Source: Lentibacillus saliphilus
Lineage (GTDB): Bacteria; Bacillota; Bacilli; Bacillales; Amphibacillaceae
Assembly: GCF_019093865.1 (NCBI RefSeq)
Contig: NZ_JABJXD010000005.1
Location: 62,001 to 126,000 of the forward strand
Direction of reading: 5' to 3'
DNA: 64,000 bases
Positions 7,773 through 15,311 of this stretch are shown piece after piece (positions within the stretch are counted from its first letter, which is position 1; every line of letters begins with the position of its first letter). Position numbers and translations under genes: made by a program. The notes under the pieces are model-generated. The model worked only from the letters and a program-made list of their open reading frames with translations, had not been told where the DNA came from and did no database searches.

Positions 7773-8596
7773 TGACACATCTACAATTGAAGGATGTTAG
7801 TTTTACGTATCCTGACGGCACAAGCGCAGTCGAACACTTATCACTAGACGTTCCTAGTGGTCAAAGGGTTGCGATTATTGGGCAGAATGGTGCGGGAAAG
7901 ACAACGGCTGTAAAGCTCATGAACGGGTTGTTAAGGCCAACGAGTGGCGACGTTTTAGTTGGTGATTGGGATACAAAAACGAAAACGACTGCCCAAATAT
8001 CTCGTAAAGTAGGCTACGTTTTCCAAAATCCAGATGACCAAATTTTTCATAATGAAGTCATGAGTGAAGTACGCTTCGGGCCAAAGAATATGGGCTTTGA
8101 TGAAGAAAAGACGGAGGAAATTACGAATTGGGCAATGGACCTTTGCGGCGTTTCCGAATACGCAGATGAAAATCCGTATAATATGCCTTATTCTACGCGG
8201 AAATTTGTCACAATCGCATCCGTTATTGCGATGGATCCAGATATCATTATTTTAGATGAACCAACAGCAGGTCAGGATAAAATCGGGCTGGCGTTGTTAA
8301 GCACGTTGTTATCTGAATTAGAAAAGCTCGGGAAAACTGTTATAACGATTACACACGATATGGAATTTGTCACAGAGCACTTTGAACGCATCATCGTCAT
8401 GGCGAATCGCCGCGTGATCGCAGACGACAAGGCTGCTAATATTTTTTATCAACATGATATTTTAGAAGAAAGTATGCTAAAACCCCCAGCGGTTGCACGA
8501 ATGGCTTCTTTACTCGGGTTGCCTAATGGAATCCTGCATAAGGAGGAGTTAGTAGATTATTTGAAGCAACAGTTGTTATTAGGGGGAAACGTGTAA
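7772..8596 (+). CDS. ECF transporter ATPase EcfA2 with a degenerate signature motif
   Basis: 274 residues. Walker A GQNGAGKT (37-44), Q-loop VFQNPDDQ and Walker B IIILDEPTAGQD are present, followed by the switch His in THDMEF. The ABC signature is unusual: where LSGGQ is expected the protein has MPYSTRKF (about 138-145). Because an ABC dimer uses the signature of one subunit to complete the site of the other, the site formed with EcfA1's Walker A should be impaired or regulatory. Some ECF ATPases are known to carry a comparable variant, so it may be a natural asymmetric pair. The gene is flanked by 1-nt overlaps on both sides. Confidence 0.9.
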   Translation: MTHLQLKDVSFTYPDGTSAVEHLSLDVPSGQRVAIIGQNGAGKTTAVKLMNGLLRPTSGDVLVGDWDTKTKTTAQISRKVGYVFQNPDDQIFHNEVMSEVRFGPKNMGFDEEKTEEITNWAMDLCGVSEYADENPYNMPYSTRKFVTIASVIAMDPDIIILDEPTAGQDKIGLALLSTLLSELEKLGKTVITITHDMEFVTEHFERIIVMANRRVIADDKAANIFYQHDILEESMLKPPAVARMASLLGLPNGILHKEELVDYLKQQLLLGGNV

Positions 8597-9492
8597 TGAA
8601 GATTACGGTTATTGGGAGCATCAATATCGATTTGGTATATGATGTTTCCCATATTGTAAAACCGGGTGAAACAATCCACAGTACAGGCTATCATACTTTT
8701 TTTGGTGGAAAAGGTGCCAACCAAGCCGTTACGATGGCTCAATTAGGTGCTCAGGTTGACTTTGTTGGCTGTGTTGGTCAGGATGATTTCGGTAAACGGG
8801 CGTTAAGTAATTTAGCCGACTACCATATTTCGACGACCTATGTCGGTGAGTCGGGTGTGACCGGAAATGCGCTCATTCAAGTGAGCGAAACAGGAGAAAA
8901 TGCGATCGTTTTAATGAATGGTGCGAATTATCATGTGACACCAGCTTCAGTCAAGGATGCCGAGGCTGCGATCGTTGATGCGGCTGCGGTATTAATGCAG
9001 CTTGAGATTCCTTTAGAATCGGTTGTCGCTGGAATGGATATTGCTGTGGCCAATCACGTTCCTGTCATTTTGAATCCTGCGCCTGCTCAAAAGCTGTCGA
9101 AAACGATTCTTTCAAAAGTGGATATTTTAACACCGAATGAATCGGAGCTCGCCATCTTAACTGGAATGGACATAACGACAGAAGAAAGCATCATAGCTGC
9201 ATGTGACGTGTTGTTAGAGCAAGGTGTTAAAGGTGTCGTTGTAACGTTAGGCGAACAGGGTGCTTATTTTACAGATGGCAAGGAAAGCGGCTGGGTATCG
9301 GCAACAAAGGTAAAGGCTACCGATACAACAGGTGCAGGCGATGCATTCAATGGTGCATTAACGGTCGGGCTCTGTAAGCAATATAGCTTAAGAAAAGCAA
9401 TAGACGATGCTTCCAAGGTTGCTGGTTATGTCGTCACACAAAAAGGTGCCCAAGTCAAAATTCCAACAGATCTACTTCCGAGCGAATCATGA
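8596..9492 (+). CDS. rbsK: ribokinase
   Basis: A 298-residue PfkB-family kinase of typical ribokinase length. The start has GSINIDLVYDV, the first PfkB signature is GGKGANQA (37-44), and the second is DTTGAGDAFNG with catalytic Asp at 249. It phosphorylates ribose at the 5-hydroxyl, feeding the pentose phosphate pathway. It starts on the last base of the EcfA2 stop and its own stop overlaps the next gene (ATGA). Position next to the nucleoside hydrolase implies that its substrate is ribose released from nucleosides. No rbsD or ribose ABC genes are nearby. Confidence 0.93.
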   Translation: MKITVIGSINIDLVYDVSHIVKPGETIHSTGYHTFFGGKGANQAVTMAQLGAQVDFVGCVGQDDFGKRALSNLADYHISTTYVGESGVTGNALIQVSETGENAIVLMNGANYHVTPASVKDAEAAIVDAAAVLMQLEIPLESVVAGMDIAVANHVPVILNPAPAQKLSKTILSKVDILTPNESELAILTGMDITTEESIIAACDVLLEQGVKGVVVTLGEQGAYFTDGKESGWVSATKVKATDTTGAGDAFNGALTVGLCKQYSLRKAIDDASKVAGYVVTQKGAQVKIPTDLLPSES

Positions 9493-10397
9493 AAGCGATC
9501 ATTTTATTACTCGTATTGAGCCTTTTATGGGGCTCTTCCTTTTTGTGGACGAAGCAACTATTGGTTTATTTTGATCCTACGACTGTCGTCTTTTTAAGGT
9601 GTTTGTTCGGGTTGGTTGCGTTGTTTCCTTTTTGGCTGCGCAGTAAACATAAGATCAAGTTCAGGGTCAATCTATTGTTTTTAATCATCGTTGCTCTTGG
9701 AGCGGCCATTCCATGGTCCATTGTGAGCATTTCTTTGACCGAATTGGATACAGGGGTCGCTGGAATATTGAATGCGACTACACCGATGCTCGGTCTGCTA
9801 TTGTCGATATGGGTCTTGCGCGATAAGCCGACCGGATATCAATATGTCGGCATTTTAATTGGATTTCTCGCTGTGTTGTCCTTGCTGTTATTTTCAGGAC
9901 AGGCCTCTAATGCGGAGTTTTCCTATGTTCATGCCATGCTCATGTTAATCGCCACTTCCTGTTATGCATTAAATTCGATTCTTGTTAAAAAATACTTCCC
10001 GACCGTAACCGCTTTGCAGCTTGGAATGTGGACACTTGGAGTTGCGGCATTTTTAAATGGTATAATCAGTGCTTTTCAACAGCCGTTAGCGCTATTGCAT
10101 TTAAATACATTGCCGGTTATCGGATCTTTATTTGTTCTTGGTTGTCTTGGTTCGGGATTAGGCTATGTTCTATTTTATCATTTGGTCATTTCGGCAAGTC
10201 CGATATTCGCCTTATTGACGACGTTTATCATCCCTTTTATTACGATTTTCTTAGGAATCTTTATTTTAGATGAACCGTTCCACCTTGGTATCGGAGTCGG
10301 TCTACCGCTCATCATCACCAGTCTTTTTGTGATGACGATTAAAAAGGATCGTGAAAAGGGTAAGGTAAAGATTGATGAAGAAACGTTGGCGGGGTAA
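9489..10397 (+). CDS. EamA/DMT-family transporter
   Basis: A 302-residue protein with about ten membrane segments in two repeats, each with an EamA feature: LLWGSSFLWTKQLL at the start, GVAGILNATTPM in helix four of repeat one, and the matching ILDEPFHLGIGVGLPLI near the end of repeat two. The family exports metabolites. It is translationally coupled to rbsK (ATGA at 9489-9492), so a plausible inference is export of the nucleobase left over after nucleoside cleavage; no residue proves this. A terminator follows at 10478. Confidence 0.85.
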   Translation: MKAIILLLVLSLLWGSSFLWTKQLLVYFDPTTVVFLRCLFGLVALFPFWLRSKHKIKFRVNLLFLIIVALGAAIPWSIVSISLTELDTGVAGILNATTPMLGLLLSIWVLRDKPTGYQYVGILIGFLAVLSLLLFSGQASNAEFSYVHAMLMLIATSCYALNSILVKKYFPTVTALQLGMWTLGVAAFLNGIISAFQQPLALLHLNTLPVIGSLFVLGCLGSGLGYVLFYHLVISASPIFALLTTFIIPFITIFLGIFILDEPFHLGIGVGLPLIITSLFVMTIKKDREKGKVKIDEETLAG

Positions 10398-10477
10398 GCT
10401 AGGCTAGGTGACTTGTTGAGGGAGCTTGGGAAAAGCGCCTTTTAGTATGTGCTTTTGATGTCAATAAATGAAGAATA

Positions 10478-10522
10478 TTAAAGAGGATAGTATTGCTGCT
10501 GTCCTCTTTAACTTTTCTGTTT
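10478..10522. terminator. bidirectional terminator ending the nucleoside operon
   Basis: TTAAAGAGGATAG (10478-10490) pairs with CTGTCCTCTTTAA (10499-10511) with one G:T pair, then CTTTTCTGTTTTTT. It also serves the convergent gene ending at 10508. Confidence 0.8.
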
Positions 10523-10795
10523 TTTGGATTTGCGGTTAATGAATTGTATTGCCCAGTAGATGATTAATGCGTTAAAGAGAAACATAAGGGGATTGATAGA
10601 CATCCCAATATTTCCAGCAAAAAGATTACTGCCTAACCACATGCTCTTTGGCTCAAGTTGGGATATAGATATATATGGGAATGGAACTCCGAAGTTATAA
10701 CTACCAGTGGAAAACTTGCTTGGTATGACAAAAGGTATCGAAATACTGATTAACAAACTTAATATCATGTTGCTCTTATTTAACGGTTTAGAAAT
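10508..10795 (-). CDS. small membrane protein, probable ATT start
   Basis: The ATG at 10768 has no ribosome binding site. Nine codons upstream in frame is ATT (complement 10793-10795), placed 8 nt after GGGAGGAGG, an excellent site. Starting there gives 95 residues beginning (I/M)SKPLNKSNMILSLLISISI, with an N-terminal helix and a second helix INPLMFLFNALIIYWAIQFI before a basic tail NRKSKKQKS. The sequence between them is polar and probably outside the cell. Alternatively the ATT is a decayed ATG and the gene is poorly expressed. No family was recognised. Confidence 0.55.
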   Translation of the reverse strand: MSKPLNKSNMILSLLISISIPFVIPSKFSTGSYNFGVPFPYISISQLEPKSMWLGSNLFAGNIGMSINPLMFLFNALIIYWAIQFINRKSKKQKS

Positions 10796-10945
10796 GGCGC
10801 TTTCCTCCTCCCGATAAATTCAAATTTTATTGAGCAGAATTTTTATAATGACAACCATCTATGCAAAATGGGGTGCCGATATTACGTGTATTCATACAAA
10901 AATGAGCGGCTGGTGTTACGTCCGTCCGTTAATGGAAAAACGCCT

Positions 10946-11065
10946 TTATTTATCTTCCAATTCTTGAATTCTTTCCTCTAACTTTTTAATTTTTTCTGTT
11001 TGCTGGGAAGCAAGAGCAAAAGCAGCCTCAGCTAACCCCAAAGCTCCCCATACTACCCATTCCAT
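10946..11065 (-). CDS. 39-residue helix plus coiled-coil microprotein
   Basis: ATG (complement 11063-11065) is preceded by AGGAGGGG at 5 nt. The 39-residue product has a hydrophobic N-terminal half (EWVVWGALGLAEAAFALA) and a charged, heptad-like C-terminal half (EKIKKLEERIQELEDK). This is the classic look of a small membrane-tethered coiled-coil protein. It lies in the gap between the methyltransferase gene and the membrane protein at 10508, on the same strand as both. Function is unknown. The rest of 10796-11127 shows no other gene. Confidence 0.6.
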   Translation of the reverse strand: MEWVVWGALGLAEAAFALASQQTEKIKKLEERIQELEDK

Positions 11066-11127
11066 CCATACCCCTCCTAATGTTTATATTTCTTAGTAAC
11101 ATCTTGACCTAATAAGGTCCACATCTG

Positions 11128-11718
11128 TTACGGTCTATCTTTTTGTTCATCAGACGCTTCAATGAGCTTTCCCTTTTTAATGGCGAGGAGATGATATTCT
11201 GCATTGGCTTCACGGTATTCCGTATAGATATCGGTAAGTATTTCCCATTCATATTGAGAATCTAAAATGATTTTTTTAAGAATCCTCTCGCGTGTAGCCC
11301 CTTTTAAAATGCAGTTCACAAACACCCCATTTTCTTTAAGGTTATCCAATATGTTCTCTACAAACTCTGTTTCCTTTTTCAAATCATTTTTATAGAAGTG
11401 TAACATTGAATCTAACAAAACGACATCAATGTCTTTTGATATCGGATACTCATACACGTTTCCTAATACGCCTTCAACATCTATCTTTCTTTTTTCAGCT
11501 TCTTGGTTGAGTTGGTTTATCCCAACAATTGAATGGTCAACCCCAATAACGTTATAGCCTAGCTCTCCAAGTAATAATGAATCTCTTCCTTGCCCACAAC
11601 CTAAATCGAGTACGGTTCCTTTAGGCTGATAATTCGTGAAAAATTCAATGAGACCTGGATATGGATTGCCGAAATAATTTTGTTCCTTGTAATAGTTGTC
11701 GTATGCGACTTTTTTCAT
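11128..11718 (-). CDS. class I SAM-dependent methyltransferase
   Basis: A 196-residue protein with GGAGG before the ATG. The SAM-binding motif I is LDLGCGQGRDSLLLG (residues about 37-51), followed by the acidic VIGVDHS at the end of strand two and DVVLLDSMLHF as motif IV. The arrangement resembles TehB/UbiE-like small-molecule methyltransferases. The substrate cannot be deduced. The gene stands between a microprotein and a GNAT gene with separate ribosome binding sites. Confidence 0.85.
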   Translation of the reverse strand: MKKVAYDNYYKEQNYFGNPYPGLIEFFTNYQPKGTVLDLGCGQGRDSLLLGELGYNVIGVDHSIVGINQLNQEAEKRKIDVEGVLGNVYEYPISKDIDVVLLDSMLHFYKNDLKKETEFVENILDNLKENGVFVNCILKGATRERILKKIILDSQYEWEILTDIYTEYREANAEYHLLAIKKGKLIEASDEQKDRP

Positions 11719-11838
11719 TTAAATTCCTCCGCTATACTAAAATCGCTTTTGCAATAGTACTTATCAATCTGGTCTCATAACCAATTAAAGACGGAATTAT
11801 TGTTTCCGAAAAGTACTTGATGTTTCTCCTTAATTCAA

Positions 11839-12672
11839 TCAATACTCGATTGGAAACTCATATCCCACATAGTTGAATGTGTTTATGAGTCCTATTTTTT
11901 CTGCAACTGCGACGGAGGGTTTGTTCATTTCCATGCAGTCCCAATATGGAATCATCTTATTCTCTAAGCACTCTGTAACAAATTTATAAGCAGTGATTTG
12001 TGCCAACTTTTTCCCACGGTGGGCCTCTAATGTTTCAATATCAATGCAGTGTACATGATTTGCGACAAAACCCGAAAAACAAACATTAACGACCTCATCT
12101 TGAAAAATAGCGCAATAGCCTATTCCATTACTGAGAAAATCCTTAGTCGAAGGCCAGAACTCTAATATTTTTGATTGTATAAATTCAATGTTTGTTATTG
12201 CGTTGACAGTATTATCTAGTAGGGTGTTGGATATCTTTATAACATTATACCCTTGTTCAATTACAGGTTCATTGCTACCTTGGTGTTGATCCTGACGTAT
12301 GGTATATACCTTCTGATTCCATTTCCCCAACTTACGATGCTTAAAAACGTTTTCGATGGTTTTATTCCATTTTTCATGATTGCCAATTGCTTCAAACCAT
12401 TTTAATCGTATCTTTTTTGCTTCTGGTGCAATTACATGATTAACAAAATGATTCAAGTCCTTTTTAAATCCTTCATTCTGCTCATTTCCGAAAAAAATGA
12501 ACCCATCATTATTGCCTAACCAAATAATCCCAGACGTTGGATGTTCAACGTTATCTACAAAAATGCGACCAGGGTTTATTTTTTCAACGACTGCTATTGC
12601 TTCTAGTTGGCCTTGATCATTTATCAAGCTTCTACATTTGCTAAATTCAGCTTTATCTAATTCCAATATCAT
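11839..12672 (-). CDS. GNAT-family N-acetyltransferase
   Basis: 277 residues from the ATG with complement 12670-12672, preceded by GAGGGGA at 8 nt; a GTG 19 codons upstream has no such site. The C-terminal third carries the acetyl-CoA-binding core: IFQDEVVNVCFSGFVANHVHCIDIETLEAHRGKKLAQITAYKFV, where the RGKKLA segment matches the R/Q-x-x-G-x-G/A loop. The N-terminal two thirds is less conserved, as in the two-domain GNAT group found in Bacillus. The acceptor is unknown. Confidence 0.8.
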   Translation of the reverse strand: MILELDKAEFSKCRSLINDQGQLEAIAVVEKINPGRIFVDNVEHPTSGIIWLGNNDGFIFFGNEQNEGFKKDLNHFVNHVIAPEAKKIRLKWFEAIGNHEKWNKTIENVFKHRKLGKWNQKVYTIRQDQHQGSNEPVIEQGYNVIKISNTLLDNTVNAITNIEFIQSKILEFWPSTKDFLSNGIGYCAIFQDEVVNVCFSGFVANHVHCIDIETLEAHRGKKLAQITAYKFVTECLENKMIPYWDCMEMNKPSVAVAEKIGLINTFNYVGYEFPIEY

Positions 12673-12767
12673 ATGATATTTCCCCTCGTTTTCCAGGAAG
12701 TTAAGAGCAAAATTACGAATACTAATCACATGAGAAGGTATGATCGTGGTACAGGAATTCTTTACTC

Positions 12768-12965
12768 TTATCTAGTAACTGATTGAATTTGTTTCATTTC
12801 TCTTTCAATTTTTTTAATTGTTTGATCCATTTTTACTCTTTTTGATTTGAATATCTCATGATACTTAGGAGAAAGTAGCTGTTTATTATACCTATTCTTC
12901 AATGCAATTGTTTCCTCAGACAGGTTGTTATTGTTAACACTAACGGATGTTGAATTAGAGTATAC
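12768..12965 (-). pseudogene. C-terminal fragment of a helical protein
   Basis: An open frame with no usable start codon (first ATG only 20 codons from the end) encodes a polar, helix-prone sequence with NNNNLSEETIALKNRYN and KMDQTIKKIEREMKQIQ, ending at TAA (complement 12768-12770). It lacks a ribosome binding site. I read it as the leftover 3' end of a decayed gene. The source family is not recognised. Confidence 0.3.
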
Positions 12966-12996
12966 CTATATGTCCTATCACGACTATAGACACTAG

Positions 12997-13224
12997 CTTT
13001 GCTATACGATATTAAAAGTAATAATCATTCCATACGACATTTTTCTACTTATCACAAAAAACAAACCTTTTCATGGGAAAAGGGATGACTATTACTTTAA
13101 AAGAGTTCTTGATGTTAATTTAAGTCTCCAACAATTTGATCCCTTTACTGGTTCCGACAGTTTGGGTTTAGGTAGAAGAGAGCATTTGATGAATGTGTTG
13201 AACAATGCTTCATGGCGTTTGTAG
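12997..13224 (+). pseudogene. possible gene fragment without a start
   Basis: A 75-codon open frame ends at TAG 13222-13224. It has a protein-like composition (PFHGKRDDYYFKRVLDVN, FDPFTGSDSLGLGRREH) but no ATG, GTG or TTG near its beginning and no ribosome binding site. It faces the minus-strand fragment at 12768. Together they suggest a scar of lost genes. Chance cannot be excluded. Confidence 0.25.
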
Positions 13225-13273
13225 AAAAGGAAATTATGTTACTTTAGTAAACTCTGACGCATCCACTAACCCC

Positions 13274-13642
13274 TTATGCTTCTGCTTTTTTAACTTTCTT
13301 CCATTGTGAATACATCTCAAACATTGAAATCAATAAAGCGAACCATACAATCCCATTATTAAAGGCTATGCCAGCAGATGATGTCCCTCCTAATAATGTG
13401 AGCAACCCCATTAAAAATAGGATATAGATCATCCAAAAAACATGCCATTTTAACAACTCTTTTTTGTCTGTACCTCTATATTTCTTGAATATCAGGCTAA
13501 ACACTATTAGTCCTAAAATAAGTGCAATAAGAACGCCTTTTGGTATTGCGTCTGCGAGTGGAATGAAAGGGAAATAGTCATATACAAGTAAGAGTGTAAA
13601 AGCAAAAATGTAAATAAAGTCTACTGTATTTAAGAATTTAAT
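13274..13642 (-). CDS. four-helix membrane protein, probable ATT start
   Basis: The reading frame has no ATG at a suitable place. A TTG at 13672 lies upstream of the strong AAAAAAGGGGG ribosome binding site and has none of its own, while ATT (complement 13640-13642) sits 7 nt after it. Starting there gives 122 residues beginning (I/M)KFLNTVDFIYIF, with four membrane segments and a basic C-terminus (QWKKVKKAEA). A cytoplasmic loop KKYRGTDKKELLKW separates helices two and three. The family was not recognised. Confidence 0.6.
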   Translation of the reverse strand: MKFLNTVDFIYIFAFTLLLVYDYFPFIPLADAIPKGVLIALILGLIVFSLIFKKYRGTDKKELLKWHVFWMIYILFLMGLLTLLGGTSSAGIAFNNGIVWFALLISMFEMYSQWKKVKKAEA

Positions 13643-13904
13643 AAGATTACCCCCTTTTTTGCAATTTCCCAAATTATACCATATTACTAAAGAATATCAT
13701 TGTGTGGGAGGTGTTTTTATCAAGCTGAATATCGTCTTAGGCCAGGGTGATTTTAAGCATAACTGAAGCGTAAAAAGTTCTGCTGGAGTGTATGTTTTCC
13801 CATTTACATTTATGTGATTAACCCAGGTCTGGGTTGTGAAATATGAAAGCTTAAAAAAACATCATATGCTTTTTTTGGAAATCATCTTCTCGTGTTATAT
13901 TTAA

Positions 13905-14054
13905 CATAGAGACAAGAAGAAAGCATAAACCAAAAAAGACCGAAGATACGCGAATATCTCCGGTCAGCAATGAATCGCTACCCTTCAAGAGGGGGCAGCG
14001 CGAACAAGGAATAGATCTCACCCGGCTGCGAAACTCAGGGAGGTCTATTTTTTC
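13905..14054 (+). ncRNA. orphan type I antitoxin-like RNA
   Basis: The same architecture as the antitoxin RNAs at 34.6 kb and 54.8-55.7 kb: promoter TTTGGA (13874-13879), a 16-nt spacer and extended -10 TGTTATATT (13893-13901); a 5' hairpin 13939-13949/13956-13966 (one mismatch); a small CCC-TTCAAGA-GGG hairpin; and a terminator with arms 14010-14023/14038-14049 followed by T6. No toxin reading frame is present opposite its 3' end. The convergent lipoprotein gene ends at 14085 and its transcript would run into this RNA. The remainder of 13643-14084 holds no gene that I can support. Confidence 0.6.
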
Positions 14055-14084
14055 TGGTCTGTAATCGCGTAGTGTTCTTTTTGT

Positions 14085-14765
14085 TTATGAATCTATTTTA
14101 AGTTTTTTTATTAACGCCTCGACCTGCTCATCTTGCCACACATCAATAGATTCTTGTTTTGTACTTTCAATAATTTTTTTATATGTATCCTCGCCAGCGG
14201 GATTTTTTCCATCCCAGCGCTTCGGAACATTGTAAACATTAACAGTTCCATCACCATTGCTGCTGTACGTCACCACGCCATCTATTAGGCGAGAACCCGA
14301 TAACTGAACAACGTCCTCTGGGTAATCAAGGCTCGTCTCATCATCAGGATTAAGTGGTTCTCCTGCTGAAATTCGCTCAGCATATAATTGATCTATATCT
14401 TGATTGGCACCAAGCTGCAACCAGACACGGGCGAATTCGATTTCCTCAGAAGAATATTCGGTTAAAAGATCATTTCCCCCGTCATCATTGGAACCTTCAC
14501 TGACGTTATTATCTTGATTGGTGCTCACACCTGATGCTTCATCAACGTTGTTGGTAATATCATTTTTTTCAGCTGCTTCTTCACTATTTTCATCCGCATT
14601 ATTATTGTTGCTTTTATTTGCTCCACCATTGGAATCATTTTCTGCATCAGCAACTTTATCATTATGATCGACATCATTATTTTCAACAGACGAACTCTCA
14701 CAGGCGGTTATAAATACCGCTACTAAAAATACTGTTAGTAAGACCATTAAATTTTTCTTATTCAC
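14085..14765 (-). CDS. lipoprotein with low-complexity linker and YrrS-like C-terminal domain
   Basis: 226 residues from GTG (complement 14763-14765), with AAGGAG 9 nt upstream. A signal sequence with lipobox ITAC (Cys22) is followed by about 85 residues of Asn/Asp/Glu/Ser-rich linker and a folded domain of about 100 residues starting near EEIEFARVWLQLGANQD. That domain (AERISAGEPLNPDDE, VVQLSGSRLIDGVVTYSSNG, GTVNVYNVPKRWDG) recalls the extracellular domain found in Bacillus YrrS-like and other Firmicute lipoproteins, from memory. It is anchored on the outer face of the membrane. Function is unknown. The 3' end faces the antitoxin-like RNA. Confidence 0.78.
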   Translation of the reverse strand: MNKKNLMVLLTVFLVAVFITACESSSVENNDVDHNDKVADAENDSNGGANKSNNNNADENSEEAAEKNDITNNVDEASGVSTNQDNNVSEGSNDDGGNDLLTEYSSEEIEFARVWLQLGANQDIDQLYAERISAGEPLNPDDETSLDYPEDVVQLSGSRLIDGVVTYSSNGDGTVNVYNVPKRWDGKNPAGEDTYKKIIESTKQESIDVWQDEQVEALIKKLKIDS

Positions 14766-14917
14766 TATTTTATGCTCCTTCGTATTAACAAAGATTGCAG
14801 ATTGCAATAACACTCAACAAATGTGTCTTTTCTGGCACATGCGCTTTTTAAATGATGTATTTCTAAAAAAGCGCCTGATTACAAAACATTGCACTTATGA
14901 ATATCGATCATAATTGC

Positions 14918-15295
14918 TTATTTAGAAGTAACCCTCAAATAATATCCATCGGGGTCTGCTACTTTAAATCCTCTCATCCCCCAAGGATATTTTTCTACAT
15001 CAACTTCGATAGGATAGTTGTTATCAAGGCATCTCTGATAGACTTCTTCCAATTCATCTACAACAATAATGAATTCAAAGCCGTTTCCTTTGATAGGGCT
15101 TTTGGCTTTTTTATTGAAATAATGTTGATCGTCCAAGATTGATTCAGAAGTTATTAACAAGGAAAAACAATCATAATTAAAACGTCCACATCGTTCATTT
15201 CTATCGTACATCTCTAATCCAATAATGTCTTGATAGAAATTCAATGATTTTTCAATATCCCTTACATACAGCTCAATTCTAAACAGAACACTCAT
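14918..15295 (-). CDS. VOC-family (glyoxalase/bleomycin-resistance-like) protein
   Basis: 125 residues from ATG (complement 15293-15295), with GGGAGG upstream. One glyoxalase-fold unit: LFRIELYVRDIEKSLNFYQDIIGLE at the N-terminus, and the closing GFKVADPDGYYLRVTSK, where DPDGYYLRV is the usual metal-ligand strand (though it has Arg-Val rather than Glu-hydrophobic). The ligand is unknown. The start lies 17 nt from the end of the racemase-like gene at 15312, so the two are probably co-transcribed. Confidence 0.82.
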   Translation of the reverse strand: MSVLFRIELYVRDIEKSLNFYQDIIGLEMYDRNERCGRFNYDCFSLLITSESILDDQHYFNKKAKSPIKGNGFEFIIVVDELEEVYQRCLDNNYPIEVDVEKYPWGMRGFKVADPDGYYLRVTSK

Positions 15296-15311
15296 TTCCT
15301 TTTCCTCCCTT

